Of a stretch of 64,000 nt of DNA, positions 1 to 8,727 are shown one piece after another. A program made the translations under genes and the position numbers. The DNA lies in contig NZ_CSTD01000002.1 of the NCBI RefSeq assembly GCF_001053185.1, positions 627,577 through 691,576 on the forward strand. Direction: 5' to 3'. Below the pieces are notes generated by a model. That model saw only the letters and a list, made by a program, of their open reading frames with translations, was not told the DNA's origin and searched no databases. Origin of the DNA: Mycobacterium bohemicum DSM 44277. Lineage in GTDB: Bacteria; Actinomycetota; Actinomycetes; Mycobacteriales; Mycobacteriaceae. The first letter of the stretch is position 1. The number at the start of each line of letters is the position of its first letter.

Positions 1-258
1 CCCGAGCCGGACGTGGTCACCTACGAACTCGACGCCGAGGGCCGCGACCTGCAGCTAAAACGGCTCTCCAAGGTGAAGGCCGAAAGGGATTCGGCCGCGG
101 TGCAATCCACTCTTGCGGCGTTGTCGCGCGCCGCCGAGGGTAACGACAACCTGATGCACAAGCTGATCGACTGCGCCAACGCCTATTGCACCGTCGGCGA
201 AATGGTCACCGCGCTGAAAAAGGTGTGGGGCGAGTTCCAGCAACCGGTGGTGTTCTAG
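1..258 (+). CDS. Acyl-CoA mutase large subunit, C-terminal fragment (5' end outside window)
   Basis: The reading frame is open from base 1 and ends at TAG 256-258, leaving the last 85 residues. The segment ends in the helical stretch typical of methylmalonyl-CoA mutase-type TIM-barrel subunits (AEGNDNLMHKLIDCANAYCTVGEM is recognisable: asparagine-leucine-methionine helix, then a cysteine-tyrosine-cysteine turn, then TVGEM). No B12 domain follows in the same chain. Instead a separate B12-binding protein starts at the next base, the arrangement of isobutyryl-CoA and 2-hydroxyacyl-CoA mutases rather than the one-chain methylmalonyl enzyme. Family known, substrate inferred only. The substrate-determining residues lie outside the window. 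Confidence 0.85.
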   Translation, partial: PEPDVVTYELDAEGRDLQLKRLSKVKAERDSAAVQSTLAALSRAAEGNDNLMHKLIDCANAYCTVGEMVTALKKVWGEFQQPVVF

Positions 259-687
259 ATGGCCGTTCGTGTTCTCATCGCCAAGCCCGGTCTCGACGGG
301 CACGACCGCGGCGCCAAGATCGTCGCCCGGGCGCTGCGCGACGCCGGATTCGAGGTCATCTACACCGGCATCCGTCAGCGCATCGAAGACATCGCATCCA
401 TCGCCGTCCAGGAGGACGTCGCCGTCGTCGGGTTGAGCATCCTGTCCGGGGCGCACCTGGCGCTGACGGCTCGCACCATCGAGGCGCTGCGCGCCGCCGA
501 CGCCGCCGACATCGCCGTCGTCGTCGGCGGGACGATCCCGCACGCCGACGTTCCCAAGCTGTTATCCGCCGGTGCCGCAGCGGTTTTCCCGACCGGAACG
601 CCGCTGGACGTGCTCGTGCGCGACATCCGCGCGTTGACCGGTGAAGCACAACTATCAGCCCCGGAGGAATCGTGCGCGTCGGAGTGA
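259..687 (+). CDS. Cobalamin-binding small subunit of acyl-CoA mutase
   Basis: 142 residues, the usual size for a stand-alone B12-binding subunit. The base-off/His-on signature is intact: D13-G-H15-D-R-G18 (DxHxxG, H15 the cobalt ligand), then the SxL segment (GLSILSG) and the GG motif (VVGGTIP). The ATG follows the large-subunit stop with no gap, so the two are translationally coupled. Together they would carry out a radical carbon-skeleton rearrangement of a branched acyl-CoA in the cytosol. A MeaB-type chaperone that could serve it lies at 12818-13705. Confidence 0.93.
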   Translation: MAVRVLIAKPGLDGHDRGAKIVARALRDAGFEVIYTGIRQRIEDIASIAVQEDVAVVGLSILSGAHLALTARTIEALRAADAADIAVVVGGTIPHADVPKLLSAGAAAVFPTGTPLDVLVRDIRALTGEAQLSAPEESCASE

Positions 688-1628
688 TGATCGGCGCCGA
701 GCGGGGCGATATGGCCCGCAAGGTGAGCAAGCTGGCCGCCGATATCGAATGGGCCGAATCCGCGGGGCTGGACACCGCGTGGATGCCGCAGGTTCCTGAC
801 GACTTCGACTGCCTGACCATGGTGTCGCTGATGGCCGCGCACAGCTCGCGCATCGAGCTGGGGACGGCGGTGGTCCCGCTCCAGGCGCAGCATCCGATCG
901 CCCTTGCCCGCCAGGCTCTCTCGACTCATGCCGTAGCCGGTGGACGGCTGGCGCTGGGCGTCGGCCCCTCGCATCATTGGATCGTCCGGGACATGCTCGG
1001 GTTGCCGTATGAGAAGCCCGCCGCCTACACCCGCGACTACCTGCACGTACTCGGTGCCGCCATTGCCGGTCCGGGACCGGTTGACGTCGAGAATGATTCG
1101 TTCTCGGTGCACAATCCGATGGCGATCGGTGCCGACACCCCGATGCCGGTGCTGGTCGCCGCGTTGGGGCCGGTGATGCTGCAGATTGCCGGCGAACTCG
1201 CCGACGGCACCGTGTTGTGGATGGCGGATGAGCGCGCGATTGGCGAGCACATCGCGCCGAAGATCACCAAGGCCGCCGCGGACGCCGGGCGCCCAGCACC
1301 GCGGATCGTCGCCGGCATTCCCGTGTGCCTCTGTGCGCCTGCAGAAGTCGAGGAGGCCAAGGAGCGGGCCAACCGCATCCTGGGCGAGGCCGAGGTGTCA
1401 CCGAACTATCAGCGCCTGCTCGAACGCGGCGATGCCCGCGATGTCGGCGATCTGTGCGCGGCCGGCGACCCGGAACAGATTCTGCGACGATTCCGCCGCT
1501 TCGCCGACGCGGGCGTGACCGACCTGTCCGTGCGGTTGCTGCCGATCGGTGACAACCGGGAGGAACTCGTGGCCTCCAAGCGCCGCACCCGCGAGATGAT
1601 CGCCTCGCTGGCAACGGAATTGCGGTGA
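672..1628 (+). CDS. LLM-class (probably F420-dependent) oxidoreductase
   Basis: 318 residues in the luciferase-like monooxygenase fold: N-terminal strand MRVGVMIG, the ELGTAVVPLQAQHP segment and the RLALGVGPSHHW loop are typical of mycobacterial F420-dependent LLM enzymes. The GTG start at 672 lies inside the end of the previous gene and is preceded by GGAGGAA at 662-668, which supports this start. It is the third gene of the mutase operon and overlaps the next gene by four bases. The hydride donor (F420 or FMN) and substrate cannot be decided from sequence; the context suggests a carbonyl or acyl intermediate of the same pathway. Confidence 0.85.
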   Translation: MRVGVMIGAERGDMARKVSKLAADIEWAESAGLDTAWMPQVPDDFDCLTMVSLMAAHSSRIELGTAVVPLQAQHPIALARQALSTHAVAGGRLALGVGPSHHWIVRDMLGLPYEKPAAYTRDYLHVLGAAIAGPGPVDVENDSFSVHNPMAIGADTPMPVLVAALGPVMLQIAGELADGTVLWMADERAIGEHIAPKITKAAADAGRPAPRIVAGIPVCLCAPAEVEEAKERANRILGEAEVSPNYQRLLERGDARDVGDLCAAGDPEQILRRFRRFADAGVTDLSVRLLPIGDNREELVASKRRTREMIASLATELR

Positions 1629-2659
1629 TGGTGGCGGCGCCGCTGACGGGGATCCGCATCCTCGAGGTCGGCACCATGCTGGCGGGGCCCTACGCCACCA
1701 TGCTGCTCGCCGACCTCGGCGCCGAGGTCACCAAGATCGAGCCGCCCGGCGGCGAGATCTCCCGGGGCGTCGGGCCCAGCTACTTCGCCAGCCTCAACCG
1801 GAACAAGTCCAGCCTCTGCCTGGACCTGAATTCCGAAGCGGGACAACGGCGCCTGGGTGAACTTGTGACGCAGGCGCACGCGCTGCTGGTGAACCTCAAG
1901 CCGTCAGCCATTCGCCGCCTCGGCCTCACCTACGACGCGCTGCGCCGGCACAACGAGCGGATCGTCTGCGTCGCCATCACCGGCTTCGGACTGCACGGCG
2001 GCGACGACCCGGCGTTCGACTACGTGGTGCAGGCCGCGACCGGCATCGCCGCCCTCACCGGCGACCCAGACGGCCCGCCGACGTTGCCCGGCTATTCTTC
2101 GGCCGACAACTCCACCGGGATGTGCGCGGCGCTGGGCCTGCTGGCCAAGATCGTTTCGGGCACCGGCGGGCAGGTGGACGTGTCGCTGCGCGACGTCATG
2201 CTGTCGCAGCTGAACTACCACGCCTCGGCGTACCTCAACGACGGCGTCGAGCCGCAGCGCCGACCGCATGGGGCGCACTCGTATTACGTTCCAGCGCAAC
2301 TGTTCCCGACCGCGGACGGGCATCTCGCGCTGTTCATCACCCACGACGGCTTCTGGAAGTCCTTCGCCGCCGAAGCGGGCATCGGCGGCTTCGAGACGAT
2401 GGCCGAACGGGTGCAGCGCCGCGACGAGGTCCTCGCCGTCGTCACCGCGATGCTGGCCACCGACACGGCCGCGAGCTGGGAACGGCGGCTGCGTCCCCTG
2501 GGGGTGCCGGCCGCCGCGGTCCGGACGCTGGCCGAGGCGCTGCAGGCGACTCCGGAAGTCGTTGTGGCGGCGGGGGACTTCCGGCTGGTCGGCAGCCCGA
2601 TTCACGTATCGGGCTACGCGCCCGAATACCGACCGCCGCCGAAGCCGGCCGAGGGCTGA
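1625..2659 (+). CDS. CaiB/BaiF family CoA transferase (class III)
   Basis: 344 residues, slightly shorter than the usual 380-400. The N-terminal signature LEVGTMLAGPYATMLLADLGAEVTKIE is visible (leucine-rich strand, GPY, GAEV, then the glutamate), and the segment SADNSTGMCAALG contains the aspartate that forms the acyl-CoA anhydride in this family. It moves CoA between carboxylic acids. The start is GTG 1625, or ATG 1628 which overlaps the upstream stop. As the fourth gene of the mutase operon it probably charges or recycles the mutase substrate. Confidence 0.9.
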   Translation: MMVAAPLTGIRILEVGTMLAGPYATMLLADLGAEVTKIEPPGGEISRGVGPSYFASLNRNKSSLCLDLNSEAGQRRLGELVTQAHALLVNLKPSAIRRLGLTYDALRRHNERIVCVAITGFGLHGGDDPAFDYVVQAATGIAALTGDPDGPPTLPGYSSADNSTGMCAALGLLAKIVSGTGGQVDVSLRDVMLSQLNYHASAYLNDGVEPQRRPHGAHSYYVPAQLFPTADGHLALFITHDGFWKSFAAEAGIGGFETMAERVQRRDEVLAVVTAMLATDTAASWERRLRPLGVPAAAVRTLAEALQATPEVVVAAGDFRLVGSPIHVSGYAPEYRPPPKPAEG

Positions 2660-2668
2660 CCCGCCGCC

Positions 2669-2687
2669 GGTGCGGCGTGCCCGCACC
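2669..2687. terminator. Hairpin between convergent genes
   Basis: GGTGCGG (2669-2675) and CCGCACC (2681-2687) pair perfectly across a five-base loop. The hairpin lies in the 39-base gap between the CoA transferase (plus) and the LysR gene (minus), so it could stop transcription both ways. There is no U-tract, as is common in mycobacteria, so function is inferred. Confidence 0.45.
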
Positions 2688-2698
2688 TTCCCGGCGCC

Positions 2699-3604
2699 CT
2701 AGGACCGGAGCGGACCGGTGAGGTGCGCCTCGGCGAGTTTGCTGAACGCCGCGACCAGGCGGCTGCGGTCCCCCGCGCGGGTCGCCAGCGCGACATGGCT
2801 GGGCTCGACACCTTCCAGCGGAATTGTGGTGATGTCGGGACGCAGGCTGTTGCCGTGGAAGCCGGCCATGACGGCCACGGCCTGGCCGGAGGCGATCAGC
2901 TCGAATTTGTCCTCCAGCGCTTCGATGAACGGGCCGTCGGGTGCCCGGCGCCCATCGGGGCGGGGATCGATGCGCCAGAACGCGCTCCATGCCGGGTCGG
3001 AGTGCCGCACGCGCGGCATGGGCTCGTCGGCGATGTCGTCGACAGTGACCGATTCCCGGCCGGCCAGGCGGTGGTCGATCGGCACCGCCAGCACCCGCGG
3101 CTCGTCGTAGAGGATCGTGACGTGCAGCTGGTCGGTCGGGAACGGCAACCGGGTAACCACCGCGTCGACCCGATGGTCGAGCAGGGCGTCGCGCGCGTGC
3201 CCCCAGTCCAGGTGCAGCACTTCGACGTCGGCGTCGGGATGTTCACGGCGCAGCTCCCGGACTGCCGGCGTGACGATCATGCCCGTGGTGTAGCCGATCG
3301 CGATGCGGCTGGGCTGGGCGGCGGCCCGGGCCAGTGCCGCGGCTTGGGCCGCCGAGCGCAGCAGCCCCTTCGCCCGCGGCAGGAATACCTCACCGGCCTC
3401 GGTCAGCGAGGTGCCCTGCGGGGTGCGGTGCAACAGCCGGACCCCGAGCTGCTGCTCCAACCGGCGGATCTGGCGGCTCAGCGAAGGCTGCGCGACACGG
3501 AGGGCGGCGGCCGCGCGGCCGAAGTGCCGGCGCTCGGCCACCGCCACGAAATACCCGACCAGCCGCAGGTCGAGATCCACCTCAGGCAATGCCGAATCGG
3601 TCAC
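2699..3604 (-). CDS. LysR family transcriptional regulator
   Basis: 301 residues from GTG at 3604. The N-terminal winged helix-turn-helix reads DLRLVGYFVAVAERRHFGRAAAALRVAQPSLSRQIRRLEQQLG in outline: VAE-HFGRAA, then the recognition helix QPSLSRQIRRLE. A periplasmic-binding-like effector domain follows (GYTTGMIVTPAV onward). The open frame continues far upstream, but the HTH begins about 12 residues from this GTG, so the upstream part is not coding. It is divergent from the epimerase-like gene at 3750, the usual LysR arrangement, with a T-N11-A palindrome at 3649-3667 between them. Confidence 0.92.
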   Translation of the reverse strand: MTDSALPEVDLDLRLVGYFVAVAERRHFGRAAAALRVAQPSLSRQIRRLEQQLGVRLLHRTPQGTSLTEAGEVFLPRAKGLLRSAAQAAALARAAAQPSRIAIGYTTGMIVTPAVRELRREHPDADVEVLHLDWGHARDALLDHRVDAVVTRLPFPTDQLHVTILYDEPRVLAVPIDHRLAGRESVTVDDIADEPMPRVRHSDPAWSAFWRIDPRPDGRRAPDGPFIEALEDKFELIASGQAVAVMAGFHGNSLRPDITTIPLEGVEPSHVALATRAGDRSRLVAAFSKLAEAHLTGPLRS

Positions 3605-3648
3605 CCGGTCATCGTAGCTCGGCCCCCTCGAGCGGCTCTGGTCAGCCA

Positions 3649-3667
3649 CGATGCGTAAATTGCATCG
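3649..3667. promoter_or_regulatory. Putative LysR box in divergent promoter
   Basis: CGATGC (3649-3654) and GCATCG (3662-3667) form perfect six-base arms around a seven-base AT-rich spacer. T3652 and A3664 are separated by exactly 11 bases, the T-N11-A rule for LysR operators. It is centred about 55 bases upstream of the LysR start and 90 upstream of the epimerase start. Binding is inferred. Confidence 0.6.
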
Positions 3668-3749
3668 CGCCATATGGAATAGGACTTGGACAGACAAACC
3701 TGAGCGCGCCTTGACTGGGATTCGAAGGAAATGCGAAGGGAGCCAAACC

Positions 3750-4655
3750 ATGCACGTCTTTGTCACCGGCGCGAGCGGACATATCGGTTCTGCGGTCGTC
3801 GACGAACTACACGAGGCCGGGCACCGGGTCACCGGCCTGGCCCGCTCGGAGGAATCCGCTGCCGCCCTGGCGGAGAAAGGTGCCGCCGTGCACCGGGGCG
3901 ACCTCGACGACCCGGACAGCCTGCGGGCCGGCGCCGCGGCCGCTGAAGGCGTCATCCACCTCGCCTTCCGGCACGACTTCGACGACTTTGCGGGCGCTGT
4001 GGAGACCGACCTGCGGGCCGTGCAGGCGATGGGCGAGGTGCTCGCAGGTACCGGTCGGCCCTTCGTCAGCACCTCGGGAACGCTCCTCCTCGCCCTGCTG
4101 GGCTCGGGGGCGGCAACGGAACAAGACACCCTGCCCGGCGGGCCGCGAGTCGACGCGGAGAACGCGGTGATCGCGCTTGCCGAACGGGGCGTGCGGTCGT
4201 CGGTCATCCGGCTGTCGCCGCTGGTGCACAGCAACCTGGATCACCATGGCTTCGCCCACCACCTGATCAACACCGCGCGGGAAACCGGCGTCTCCGCCTA
4301 CCTCGGCGACGGCTCCAACCGCTGGCCCGCCGTGCATACGCTCGACGCGGCGCACCTTTACCGGCTGGCCCTTGAAAATGCGCCTGCGGGAACACGTCTG
4401 CACGGGGTAGCCGACGAGGGCGTGCCGTTCCGCGACATCGCGGCCGTGATCGGCCGCCACCTGGGCGTGCCGGTAGTCGGCATCCCCGCTGAAGAGGCCG
4501 CCCACTTCGGCTTCCTGGCGCTCTTCGCGGCCCTGGACAACCCGACGTCGAACGCGCTGACCAGAAAGGAACTCGACTGGAATCCCGAAGGCCCCGGGCT
4601 GCTCGCGGACCTCGACGAGGGCCACTACTTCACGGATCCGGGACACCGTGGCTGA
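3750..4655 (+). CDS. NAD(P)-dependent epimerase/dehydratase-type atypical SDR
   Basis: 301 residues. The Rossmann motif VTGASGHIGSAVV (GxxGxxG) lies at residues 5-17, followed by the acidic stretch GDLDDPDSL. This resembles the extended/atypical SDRs annotated as NAD-dependent epimerases or NmrA-like proteins. The ATG at 3750 has AAGGGAG upstream; the frame is open further 5' but without conserved sequence. It is divergent from the LysR gene and is probably its target. No substrate can be assigned. Confidence 0.88.
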   Translation: MHVFVTGASGHIGSAVVDELHEAGHRVTGLARSEESAAALAEKGAAVHRGDLDDPDSLRAGAAAAEGVIHLAFRHDFDDFAGAVETDLRAVQAMGEVLAGTGRPFVSTSGTLLLALLGSGAATEQDTLPGGPRVDAENAVIALAERGVRSSVIRLSPLVHSNLDHHGFAHHLINTARETGVSAYLGDGSNRWPAVHTLDAAHLYRLALENAPAGTRLHGVADEGVPFRDIAAVIGRHLGVPVVGIPAEEAAHFGFLALFAALDNPTSNALTRKELDWNPEGPGLLADLDEGHYFTDPGHRG

Positions 4656-5577
4656 TGGCGTGGTCGAGGCGGCACGCCGGGCGCTGGGACCGGTCGGCGC
4701 CTGCCTGCCGGTCTCCTTCACCAGCGCTCCGCCGGTCGATCTGCTGCGGGCGGCGGTCAGCCGACTGGACAGCGCCGGATACCGCGCGACGTGGACCAAC
4801 GAGGTCATCGGCAAGGACGCCCTGATCCAACTCGCCACGCTTCTGTCAGCCAGTGAGCGAATGGTGTTCGGCACGTGCATCGCGAATATCTGGGCCCGGC
4901 CGGCGCAGACCATGCATGCCGCGGCCGCCCAACTGGCGCAGGCGTATCCGAACCGGATCGTGCTCGGCCTCGGGGTCGGTTACCCCGAGCAGGCGGCCAG
5001 CGTCGGCCAGGAATTCGGTCGCCCCCTGGCAACCATGCGTGACTACCTGGATCGCATGTACACGCCCACCTGGCCGCCGGCGCCCGACGTGGCCTACGCC
5101 CGGATCGTCGCCGCGAACGGCCCCAAAATGCTTGCGCTGGCAGGCGAATTGGCCGACGGGGCATTTCCCGCCGGGCTGCCCGCGCAATTCACGGCACAGG
5201 CGCGGCGGGTGCTCGGGCCTGACAGGCTCCTGGTCGTCGGGCTATCGGTGGTCAGTGACATCGAGGCCGCGCGGCAGTCGGTGTCGGCCAGGCTGGGCGC
5301 ACCGTCCTACGCGTCCAGGCTGGCGGAGCTGGGCTACTCGGCACGCGACATCGACGAGGTGAGTGACCGGCTGGTCGATTCGCTTGTGGCGCACGGCAAT
5401 CCGACCGACGTCGCGATCGCGGTGCGCGAGCACCTGGTGGCCGGCGCCGACCACGTCACGCTCCTGCCGCCCGTCGGCGGTGAGTTCCGGGCAGGCATCG
5501 AGCGGCTGGAGGAGGTGGGCTCGGCGCTGGCCAACCTCGACGCGGCGCGCGCGGGCCCGTCGGCGCGGCTCCGCTGA
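4648..5577 (+). CDS. LLM-class F420-dependent oxidoreductase
   Basis: 309 residues starting at GTG 4648, overlapping the previous gene by eight bases. Segments ATLLSASERMVFGTCIANIW and PNRIVLGLGVGYPEQA match the strand and nonprolyl-cis-peptide regions of mycobacterial F420-dependent LLM proteins. The C-terminal GADHVTLLPP loop is also typical. It is coupled to the epimerase-like gene and is likely under the same LysR control. Substrate unknown. Confidence 0.85.
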   Translation: MADGVVEAARRALGPVGACLPVSFTSAPPVDLLRAAVSRLDSAGYRATWTNEVIGKDALIQLATLLSASERMVFGTCIANIWARPAQTMHAAAAQLAQAYPNRIVLGLGVGYPEQAASVGQEFGRPLATMRDYLDRMYTPTWPPAPDVAYARIVAANGPKMLALAGELADGAFPAGLPAQFTAQARRVLGPDRLLVVGLSVVSDIEAARQSVSARLGAPSYASRLAELGYSARDIDEVSDRLVDSLVAHGNPTDVAIAVREHLVAGADHVTLLPPVGGEFRAGIERLEEVGSALANLDAARAGPSARLR

Positions 5578-5623
5578 CCAACCGCGTCTGGGGAGCCGCC
5601 GAGTTGCACTCCCGATCAGGCGG

Positions 5624-5938
5624 TCAGCCGCCGCACTCCGTCGTCAGCTCGAGCAGCCGTGGGATCGGCGGCGGGTCCAGTTGCAGCGCGTCGGACATGT
5701 GCAGCTGGCCCGCGCTGGCCATCATGTTGTCCAGGATGGCCTGCAGATCGTCGCCCTCGACCTCGTAGATGGCCACGTACGGGCCGTCGCCGTCGACCGG
5801 GCGAAACCGGCGGGCCGAGACGAATCCGTCGAGCGCCACCAGCTCGCCCAGGTGGACCTCGTCGTACCAGGTGTTGTATTCCCGGTCGCGCTCGGACGAA
5901 CTGGGTCGGCTCTCGACGAGGATGATGCCCTTGGCCAT
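5624..5938 (-). CDS. Small dimeric alpha/beta-barrel protein (EthD/DUF4286-like)
   Basis: 104 residues. The patterns EYNTWYDEVHLGELVALDGFVSARRF and YVAIYEVEGDDLQAIL are those of small ferredoxin-fold dimeric barrels often found beside ring-degrading enzymes, where they may bind or isomerise intermediates. The ATG at 5938 is preceded by AGGGGTGG. It is 22 bases downstream of the ferredoxin gene on the same strand, so the two form an operon read away from the operator at 6349-6363. Precise role unknown. Confidence 0.75.
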   Translation of the reverse strand: MAKGIILVESRPSSSERDREYNTWYDEVHLGELVALDGFVSARRFRPVDGDGPYVAIYEVEGDDLQAILDNMMASAGQLHMSDALQLDPPPIPRLLELTTECGG

Positions 5939-5960
5939 CGGCCACCCCTTACGTGAACTG

Positions 5961-6272
5961 CTACTCGTAGCGCACCGTGATCGAGGGGGTGTCCGGTACG
6001 CCCTGGCACGTCAGAATGTAGCCCTCGGTCACCTCGTCTTCGTCGAGGGCGTCGTTGGCCCGCATGGTCGCGTGCCCGTCGATCAACTTGGCCATGCACG
6101 TCCCGCAGTTGCCGGCCTCGCAGCTGAACGGCGGCTGTAGGCCGGCCCGCCGCGCGCTTTCCAGCAGGGTTTCGCCGGGTACGCGGGGCACGGAGACCTT
6201 CTGCCGGTCCAGCAGGATGGTCACGGTGCCTAGATCGGTGCCCGGCTGCGACCCGTTTGACGGTTCGGTCAC
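5961..6272 (-). CDS. Plant-type [2Fe-2S] ferredoxin
   Basis: 103 residues from GTG 6272. The four cluster cysteines are C51, C56, C59 and C89, giving CX4CX2CX29C (SCEAGNCGTC, then TCQG), the plant/putidaredoxin-like [2Fe-2S] pattern. The protein would pass electrons to an oxygenase. The only Rieske oxygenase in the window is at 49671-50966, and both genes have the shared operator upstream. In-frame GTG codons a little further upstream would add an acidic N-terminal stretch, so the start is uncertain by about 10-20 residues. Confidence 0.88.
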   Translation of the reverse strand: MTEPSNGSQPGTDLGTVTILLDRQKVSVPRVPGETLLESARRAGLQPPFSCEAGNCGTCMAKLIDGHATMRANDALDEDEVTEGYILTCQGVPDTPSITVRYE

Positions 6273-6348
6273 CCGTGAAGTCCCCTCGATGTCCGCGGCG
6301 ACCGTCCCCGTGACCGCCCGCTGACGCGCATTTGTGTTCTTCGCATTA

Positions 6349-6363
6349 GAGAATACTATTCTC
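6349..6363. promoter_or_regulatory. Shared operator, site A (perfect 15-bp palindrome)
   Basis: GAGAATACTATTCTC is a perfect palindrome and is identical to site D at 43982-43996. A further half-site, TTCTT, lies seven bases upstream (6337-6341). It sits between the ferredoxin operon (minus) and the acyl-CoA ligase operon (plus), 69 bases before the ligase start. TACTAT inside it also fits a mycobacterial -10 element, which would let a bound repressor block RNA polymerase. Confidence 0.8.
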
Positions 6364-6431
6364 ACAGAAAGATAGGATCTTCTCAACTGTGCGGATGCCG
6401 GGCCGGTGCGGCCCGCGGGAAGGGCTGGGAC

Positions 6432-7835
6432 GTGACCGAGCCGGTGGCGCTCGTGTTCGAGGAACGGCGATTCAGCCTGCCAGAACTCGATGTCCTGGCC
6501 GACGCGTGGTCCGCCACCCTGATGCGGAGCGGTGCGGCGCCGGGTCGACGCGTCGCGGTCATGGCCTCCACCCGGCCGGAGTTCGTCGCCGCCCTGCTCG
6601 GGATCTGGCGACTCGGCGCGACCGCGGTGCTGATCAGTCCGGCGTGGAAACGGGACGAGGTCGACCACGCGCTCGCGCTGACGAACCCCGTGCTCGCGGT
6701 CGGGGACCAACCGGTGCTGGCCGCCCTGATGCCGATGCTGCATTTGGACGAACCCACCGCCGCCGCTGGGCCGCTGCCCGGTCCGCCGCGGCCCGGCGCC
6801 GACGCGGTGCTGGTGTTCAGTTCCGGGACCACCGGCATGCCGAAGGCGGTCCGGCACACCCACGCGTCCCTGGACGAGGCCGTTCGGCACTGGCGGCAAG
6901 CCCTACGGTTGACGGCCGGCGACCGCATCCAGGTAGCCACGCCTCCCTCCCACATCCTCGGCCTGCTCAACATCCTGACGGCGCTGCGAACCGGCGCCCG
7001 GATGCGGCTGCATCGTCGCTTCGACATCGACCAGATGCTGCAATGCATCGAAACAGACCGCATCACAGTCGAAATGGCGGTCGCGCCGATCGCCCTGGCC
7101 ATCGCGTCGCATCCTGGCCTCGAGTCGTACGACCTGTCGTCGCTGCGCTTCATCATGTGGGGGGCGACGCCCGTCAGCGCCGACGTCGCCCAGAGCGTCA
7201 CCCGCCGCACGGGCATCGGTTGGTTGCCCGCCTACGGCACCACGGAACTGCCGGTGATCGCCTGCAATCCGGTCGAAGGCGCGCGGCTCGACTCGGTCGG
7301 GCGGCCGGTGCCCGGGGTCGAGGTGCGGGTGGTTTCGCCGCAGACCGGCCGGCCTGTCGACGCGGGGGAGGCCGGCGAGATCCAGGCCCGCTCGGCGTCG
7401 CTGATGGCGGGCTACCTGCCCGCGTCCGCGACCGCCGAGGCGGTGCACGACGGCTGGTACCGCACCGGGGACGTCGGCCGGCTCGACGAGGACGGGTGGC
7501 TGCGGATCACCGACCGCCTCAAGGAGATGATCAAGGTCCGCGGGTTCCAGGTCGCCCCGGCCGAGATCGAGACGGTGCTGCACGGCCACCCGGCCGTTCG
7601 CGACTGCGCGGTGTTCGGCGTTCCCGACGGGCTCAACGGCGAAGCCGTCGTCGCCGCGGTCGCGGCGTGCGCGCCCGTCGACGCCGCCGAACTGACCGCA
7701 CGGGTGGAACAGAGGCTGGCGTCCTACAAGCGCGTGAGCCGCGTCGTGTTCGTGCCCGAGATTCCGCGCCTGCCCTCCGGCAAGGTGCTGCGCCGAAAGC
7801 TCAAGGAGCAATATGGATGTACGTCTGACATCTGA
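6432..7835 (+). CDS. Acyl-CoA synthetase (AMP-forming, FadD-like)
   Basis: 467 residues, somewhat shorter than most FadD proteins (500-550) because the N-terminal region is compact. The AMP-binding P-loop SSGTTGMPKAV is at about 130-140, the GTTE-type motif YGTTELP is present, the hinge YRTGDVGRLDEDGW precedes the C-terminal lid, and the catalytic lysine is in LPSGKVLRRK (about K451). It activates a carboxylic acid to its CoA thioester via the acyl-AMP. First gene of a four-gene operon, which suggests it primes the substrate of the following FadE pair. GTG start. Confidence 0.92.
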   Translation: MTEPVALVFEERRFSLPELDVLADAWSATLMRSGAAPGRRVAVMASTRPEFVAALLGIWRLGATAVLISPAWKRDEVDHALALTNPVLAVGDQPVLAALMPMLHLDEPTAAAGPLPGPPRPGADAVLVFSSGTTGMPKAVRHTHASLDEAVRHWRQALRLTAGDRIQVATPPSHILGLLNILTALRTGARMRLHRRFDIDQMLQCIETDRITVEMAVAPIALAIASHPGLESYDLSSLRFIMWGATPVSADVAQSVTRRTGIGWLPAYGTTELPVIACNPVEGARLDSVGRPVPGVEVRVVSPQTGRPVDAGEAGEIQARSASLMAGYLPASATAEAVHDGWYRTGDVGRLDEDGWLRITDRLKEMIKVRGFQVAPAEIETVLHGHPAVRDCAVFGVPDGLNGEAVVAAVAACAPVDAAELTARVEQRLASYKRVSRVVFVPEIPRLPSGKVLRRKLKEQYGCTSDI

Positions 7836-8727
7836 GCAACGGCAACTCCGCGACGCCGCCGCCAAGCTCGCCGACGACCTCGGGCCCGCGGCGGTCGGAG
7901 ACCTCGATGACCAGAATCGAATCGCGCGGCTGGACAAGCAGATCACGCAGACCGGCTGGCGATCGCTGCGCTCCGACGGCGCGTCGGGGGTCGAGGTGGC
8001 GATCGTCGCGGAGGAATTCGGCAGACGCGCCGTCGACGCACCGTTTCTCGGCCCGATCCTGGCCGACGACCTCGCCCGCCGGGTCGGCGAGGACGCCCAG
8101 GGCGAGCTCCCGGCCACCATCGCCGTCGACGGCCGGGTCATCGACGCCCGCGGGGCCCGGCGTGCACTGACCTTGTGCGGCAACATAGTTCAGGGGACCG
8201 GGCTCGGCCCCGCCCGCGTCGGCGCCGACCTGACCCGGTCTGAAGCGGACACGCTCGGGCCGCCGGAAACGCTCGGCGAGCTGAGCCCGGCGGCCGCCGC
8301 CCAGTGGCGCGCGCTCGCGCTGGTCACCACGACGGCCGACCTGGTCGGAACCGCCCGCGGCGCCCAGGCCGTCGCCTGCGACTACGCCAAGATCCGCGAG
8401 CAGTACGGCAAGACGATCGGTTCGTACCAAGCCGTCGCGCACCTGCTGGCCGAAAGCCTGGCGCTGATCGAAGGTTCGGTGAGCATCCTGCGCCACGCGG
8501 CGTGGGCGGTGGACGAGTTGCCGCCGGCCGAGGCCATCCGCGCGGCCCAGATCGCGAAGGTCTACTGCGCCCGCGCCGCCCGCACCGTGTGCGAGACCGC
8601 GGTGCAGGTGCACGGCGGCATCGGCAACACGTGGGAATGTCTGGTGCACGTGTATCTGCGGCGCGCGCTGACCTCGACCGAACTGTGGCCCGTGACGCTG
8701 AAGGAGATCGACTTTGGACTTTCGTGA
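7813..8727 (+). CDS. Acyl-CoA dehydrogenase, short subunit of a FadE pair
   Basis: 304 residues, shorter than the usual 380-400. The N-terminal helical domain is present, but the middle beta domain is reduced and the flavin-binding WxxS-type segment is not seen. The C-terminal helices (REQYGKTIGSYQAVAHLLAE and VQVHGGIGNTWE) are clear. It overlaps the ligase by 23 bases and is followed by a full-length FadE that overlaps it by 14. Such adjacent short/long pairs form alpha2beta2 enzymes in mycobacterial steroid catabolism (FadE28-FadE29 type), in which the flavin site is shared. Inferred to dehydrogenate a cyclic or side-chain acyl-CoA. Confidence 0.9.
   Translation: MDVRLTSEQRQLRDAAAKLADDLGPAAVGDLDDQNRIARLDKQITQTGWRSLRSDGASGVEVAIVAEEFGRRAVDAPFLGPILADDLARRVGEDAQGELPATIAVDGRVIDARGARRALTLCGNIVQGTGLGPARVGADLTRSEADTLGPPETLGELSPAAAAQWRALALVTTTADLVGTARGAQAVACDYAKIREQYGKTIGSYQAVAHLLAESLALIEGSVSILRHAAWAVDELPPAEAIRAAQIAKVYCARAARTVCETAVQVHGGIGNTWECLVHVYLRRALTSTELWPVTLKEIDFGLS

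Noticed and set aside
5578..5623. Possible terminator between convergent genes
   Set aside because: Only a five-base stem with a 13-base loop; too weak to call.
6364..6384. Second possible shared operator next to site A
   Set aside because: AGAA and TTCT half-sites are present but the spacing is shifted by one base and GAGAA is not matched; kept out of the seven-site set.
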